A stretch of 64,000 bases of DNA. It comes from Terrisporobacter petrolearius. GTDB lineage: Bacteria; Bacillota; Clostridia; Peptostreptococcales; Peptostreptococcaceae. Shown here piece by piece: positions 62,361-64,000 of the stretch. The notes below the pieces were generated by a model that saw only the letters and a program-made list of their open reading frames with translations, did not search any database and was not told where the DNA came from. The stretch lies in the NCBI RefSeq assembly GCF_032598785.1, contig NZ_CP102984.1. The stretch is one strand, 5' to 3'. The first letter of the stretch is position 1. The number at the start of each line of letters is the position of its first letter. Made by a program: the position numbers and the translations under genes.

Positions 62361-63335
62361 ATGAAAGTAAAGGTTATGACTGTATTTGGTACTAGACCAG
62401 AGGCTATAAAAATGGTTCCTCTAGTAAAAGAATTAGAATCTAGAGAAGAAGTAGATAGTATAGTATGCGTAACAGCTCAACATAGACATAGATACATTTA
62501 ATATAAAACCTGATTATGACTTAAATATTATGAAACCAGGTCAAACCCTTGCAGATATAACTAGTAGAGCTTTACAAAATTTAGATTGTGTTATAAGAGA
62601 AGCTAAACCGGATATTGTATAAGTACATGGAGATACAATGACAACTTTGGCGGCTAGTTTTGCAGCGTTTTACAATAAAGTAACTCTTGGACATGTGGAG
62701 GCAGGTCTAAGAACTTATAATAAATATTCACCTTAATATGTTACAAGAAACACAGCAATAGATTGTCTAAAAACTACAATAAGAGAAAATTATACTAATA
62801 ATATAATAAAAAAATAGGTAATGACAGAATGATACTTCTTACAGCTCATAGACGAGAAAATTTAGGGCAAAATATGAAGAGTATGTTTGGTGAAATAAAA
62901 AGAATAGTTGATGAATTTGAAGATGTTCAAGTTGTTTATCCTATACATTTGAATCCTATTATTAGAGAAACTGCCAATGAAGTATTTGGAGATTGTAATA
63001 GGATACATTTGATAGAGCCTTTGGAAGTATTAGACTTTCATAACTTTCTTAATAAATCTTATATAATAATGACAGATAGTGGTGGAATCCAAGAAGAGGC
63101 ACCTTCTCTAGAAAAAACTGTATTGGCACTAAGAGACACAACAGAAAGACCAGAGGGAATAGATGCAGTCACTTTAAAATTAGCTGGTGTAGAGGAAGAA
63201 ACTATCTATAATTTAACAAAGAAATTATTAACTAATAAAGAACTATACAATAAAATGTCAAATGCATCAAATCCATATGGTGATGGAAATGCAAGTAGAT
63301 ATATTGTTGATGAAATAATAAAAAAATTTAAATAG
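62361..63335 (+). pseudogene. wecB: UDP-N-acetylglucosamine 2-epimerase, inactivated
   Basis: The frame starts VKVMTVFGTRPEAIKMVPLV and ends in a normal C-terminal half (MILLTAHRRENLGQNMKSM, MTDSGGIQEEAPSL). In between it is broken. A frameshift with small deletion after VTAQHRH gives TAA 62499; a stop TAA 62620 lies within DIV.VHGD; another, TAA 62734, follows NKYSP. About 40 residues are missing before NTAIDCLKTT, then a further stop lies near 62817. The gene normally makes UDP-ManNAc for surface polymers. The last 168 codons (62829-63335) remain open but lack half of the active site. Confidence 0.85.
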
Positions 63336-63346
63336 GAGTTGAAAAA

Positions 63347-63802
63347 ATGTTAGAAGTAGGAGTAAAAGCACCTGAATTTAAATTACTAGATAAAGACGGG
63401 AATGAAGTAAGTTTATCAGATTTCAAAAATAAAAAAGTAGTACTGTATTTTTATCCAAGGGACAATACAGCTGGATGCACTAAACAAGCATGTGCTTTCA
63501 GGGATAGTTATGAACAATTTACATCAAAGGATGTAGTAGTAATAGGAATAAGTAAAGATAGTGTAAAATCACATAGTAATTTTGCTACAAAGCATGAACT
63601 GCCATTTATATTACTATCAGATCCTGAACTTGAAGCAATAAAGGCTTACGATGTATGGCAGGAAAAGAAGTTATATGGAAAAGTTAGTATGGGTGTGGTG
63701 AGAACAACATATATTATAGACGAAAATGGAATTATAGAAAGAGTATACAATAAGGTTAAAACTGACAAGAATGCAGGAGAAATATTAGAATATTTAGGAT
63801 AG
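63347..63802 (+). CDS. bcp: Thioredoxin-dependent thiol peroxidase (BCP/PrxQ)
   Basis: The 151-residue peroxiredoxin has the active segment YFYPRDNTAGCTKQACAFRD with the peroxidatic Cys and a resolving Cys five residues later (C-x4-C), the alpha2-type PrxQ arrangement. RTTYIIDENG is the usual C-terminal strand. It reduces hydrogen and organic peroxides using thioredoxin. TAGGAG precedes the ATG by 9 nt, 11 nt after the end of the broken wecB gene. The IS3-type element starts 24 nt past its stop. Confidence 0.94.
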   Translation: MLEVGVKAPEFKLLDKDGNEVSLSDFKNKKVVLYFYPRDNTAGCTKQACAFRDSYEQFTSKDVVVIGISKDSVKSHSNFATKHELPFILLSDPELEAIKAYDVWQEKKLYGKVSMGVVRTTYIIDENGIIERVYNKVKTDKNAGEILEYLG

Positions 63803-63826
63803 ATATAAAAGAACCGAATTTAGTTA

Positions 63827-64000
63827 TGACCCTGTCAAGTAGACACTCATAAAAAAGGCACTTTAAGCGGCATGTGTTCGGTATTCAACTGGACTCATGC
63901 CATTTTTTATTTGTACACGTTCGTGATTGTAGAAAGAAATATATTCCTCTATAAGTTTTGTGATTTCTTTTGAATCTCTTGTATCAACTAGATAGACTAG
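63827..64000. mobile_element. Left end of a second IS3-type element, cut by window edge
   Basis: A terminal sequence beginning TGACCCTGTCAAGTAGACAC resembles the end of the first IS3 element (TGGACCCT...TCAAGGACAC). It is followed by the 3' end of a transposase gene on the minus strand. The exact boundary is inferred, since the other end lies outside. Confidence 0.75.
63863..64000 (-). CDS. IS3-family transposase, C-terminal end only
   Basis: The frame is open from the window edge to TAA at 63865-63863, encoding 45 residues that end IEEYISFYNHERVQIKNGMS and PVEYRTHAA. This is the typical C-terminus of IS3/IS150 orfB integrases (the FYN..R.....G.SP.E.R pattern). The catalytic core lies beyond the window. 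The end differs from that of the complete IS3 at 42.7 kb, so it is another element type. Confidence 0.85.
   Translation of the reverse strand, partial: LVYLVDTRDSKEITKLIEEYISFYNHERVQIKNGMSPVEYRTHAA

Overview
The window is a low-GC, AT-biased chromosome segment from an anaerobic Firmicute of class Clostridia. Three things support this: a flavin-type enoyl reductase (FabK) in a streptococcal/clostridial-order fatty-acid operon, a reverse rubrerythrin, and strong AGGAGG ribosome sites. Family level (Clostridiaceae or Peptostreptococcaceae) is my inference and is not settled. I see no tRNA, rRNA, CRISPR array or prophage.

Layout. 1-5.0 kb: the 3' end of a sensor kinase, a helveticin-J-like surface protein, small secreted and cysteine-rich proteins, a dead creatininase gene and a Cys-rich Crp/Fnr regulator. 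5.1-9.5 kb: a five-gene operon (methyltransferase, FmdE-like protein, FecB/C/D-type ABC importer) behind an unusual hairpin-rich leader. 10.2-12.9 kb: bifunctional adhE after a long AT-rich leader. 13-15.8 kb: a decayed zone with a UvrA-like remnant, a 54-aa ORF, a HEVFHE zincin frameshifted at a T7 tract, and a broken TIM-barrel isomerase. 16-25.8 kb: acpS, then the complete type II fatty-acid operon fabH-acpP-fabK-D-G-F-accB-fabZ-accC-D-A, with two FabT-like palindromes in front. 26-35.4 kb: a nitronate-monooxygenase/FabK paralogue, DUF1284, DUF362-ferredoxin, an SdpI-like protein, a BCCT carrier, glyA, a YhhN protein and a GNAT. 35.6-39 kb: an operon of a 23-24-residue repeat protein, a MoxR AAA+ ATPase and a HEILH/VWA protein. 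39-44.4 kb: an MFS carrier and an OpuC-type quaternary-amine ABC importer whose terminator is split by an IS3 element. 44.4-52.4 kb: an NsrR-like regulator, reverse rubrerythrin, a LytTR/LiaF pair, MATE, hemolysin III behind a palindromic operator, a coiled-coil protein, a broken DUF2871 gene and a DapL-like aminotransferase. 52.6-64 kb: a TPR protein, an IS110 element with a probable bridge RNA, a lone NuoE-like [2Fe-2S] protein, a CDP-alcohol phosphatidyltransferase, a split permease, a membrane MutS-like ATPase, a MerR-TipAS regulator, a cobalamin adenosyltransferase, an Mrp/NBP35 ATPase, a broken UDP-GlcNAc 2-epimerase gene, BCP peroxiredoxin, and the end of a second IS3-type transposase.

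Together the genes describe a fermentative anaerobe (adhE, lone NuoE-like subunit, ferredoxin proteins). It shows oxygen and NO defence (rubrerythrin, BCP, NsrR-like), osmolyte uptake (BCCT, OpuC) and envelope-stress functions. Convergent genes are mostly separated by perfect bidirectional terminators. At least five genes are pseudogenes by stops and frameshifts, so local gene decay is a feature of the region. The strongest leads are the IS110 bridge-RNA region with 7-bp direct repeats at its ends, the IS3 copy inside a terminator loop, the leader before the methyltransferase/FmdE/ABC operon together with the divergent Cys-rich Crp regulator, and the repeat/MoxR/VWA operon.
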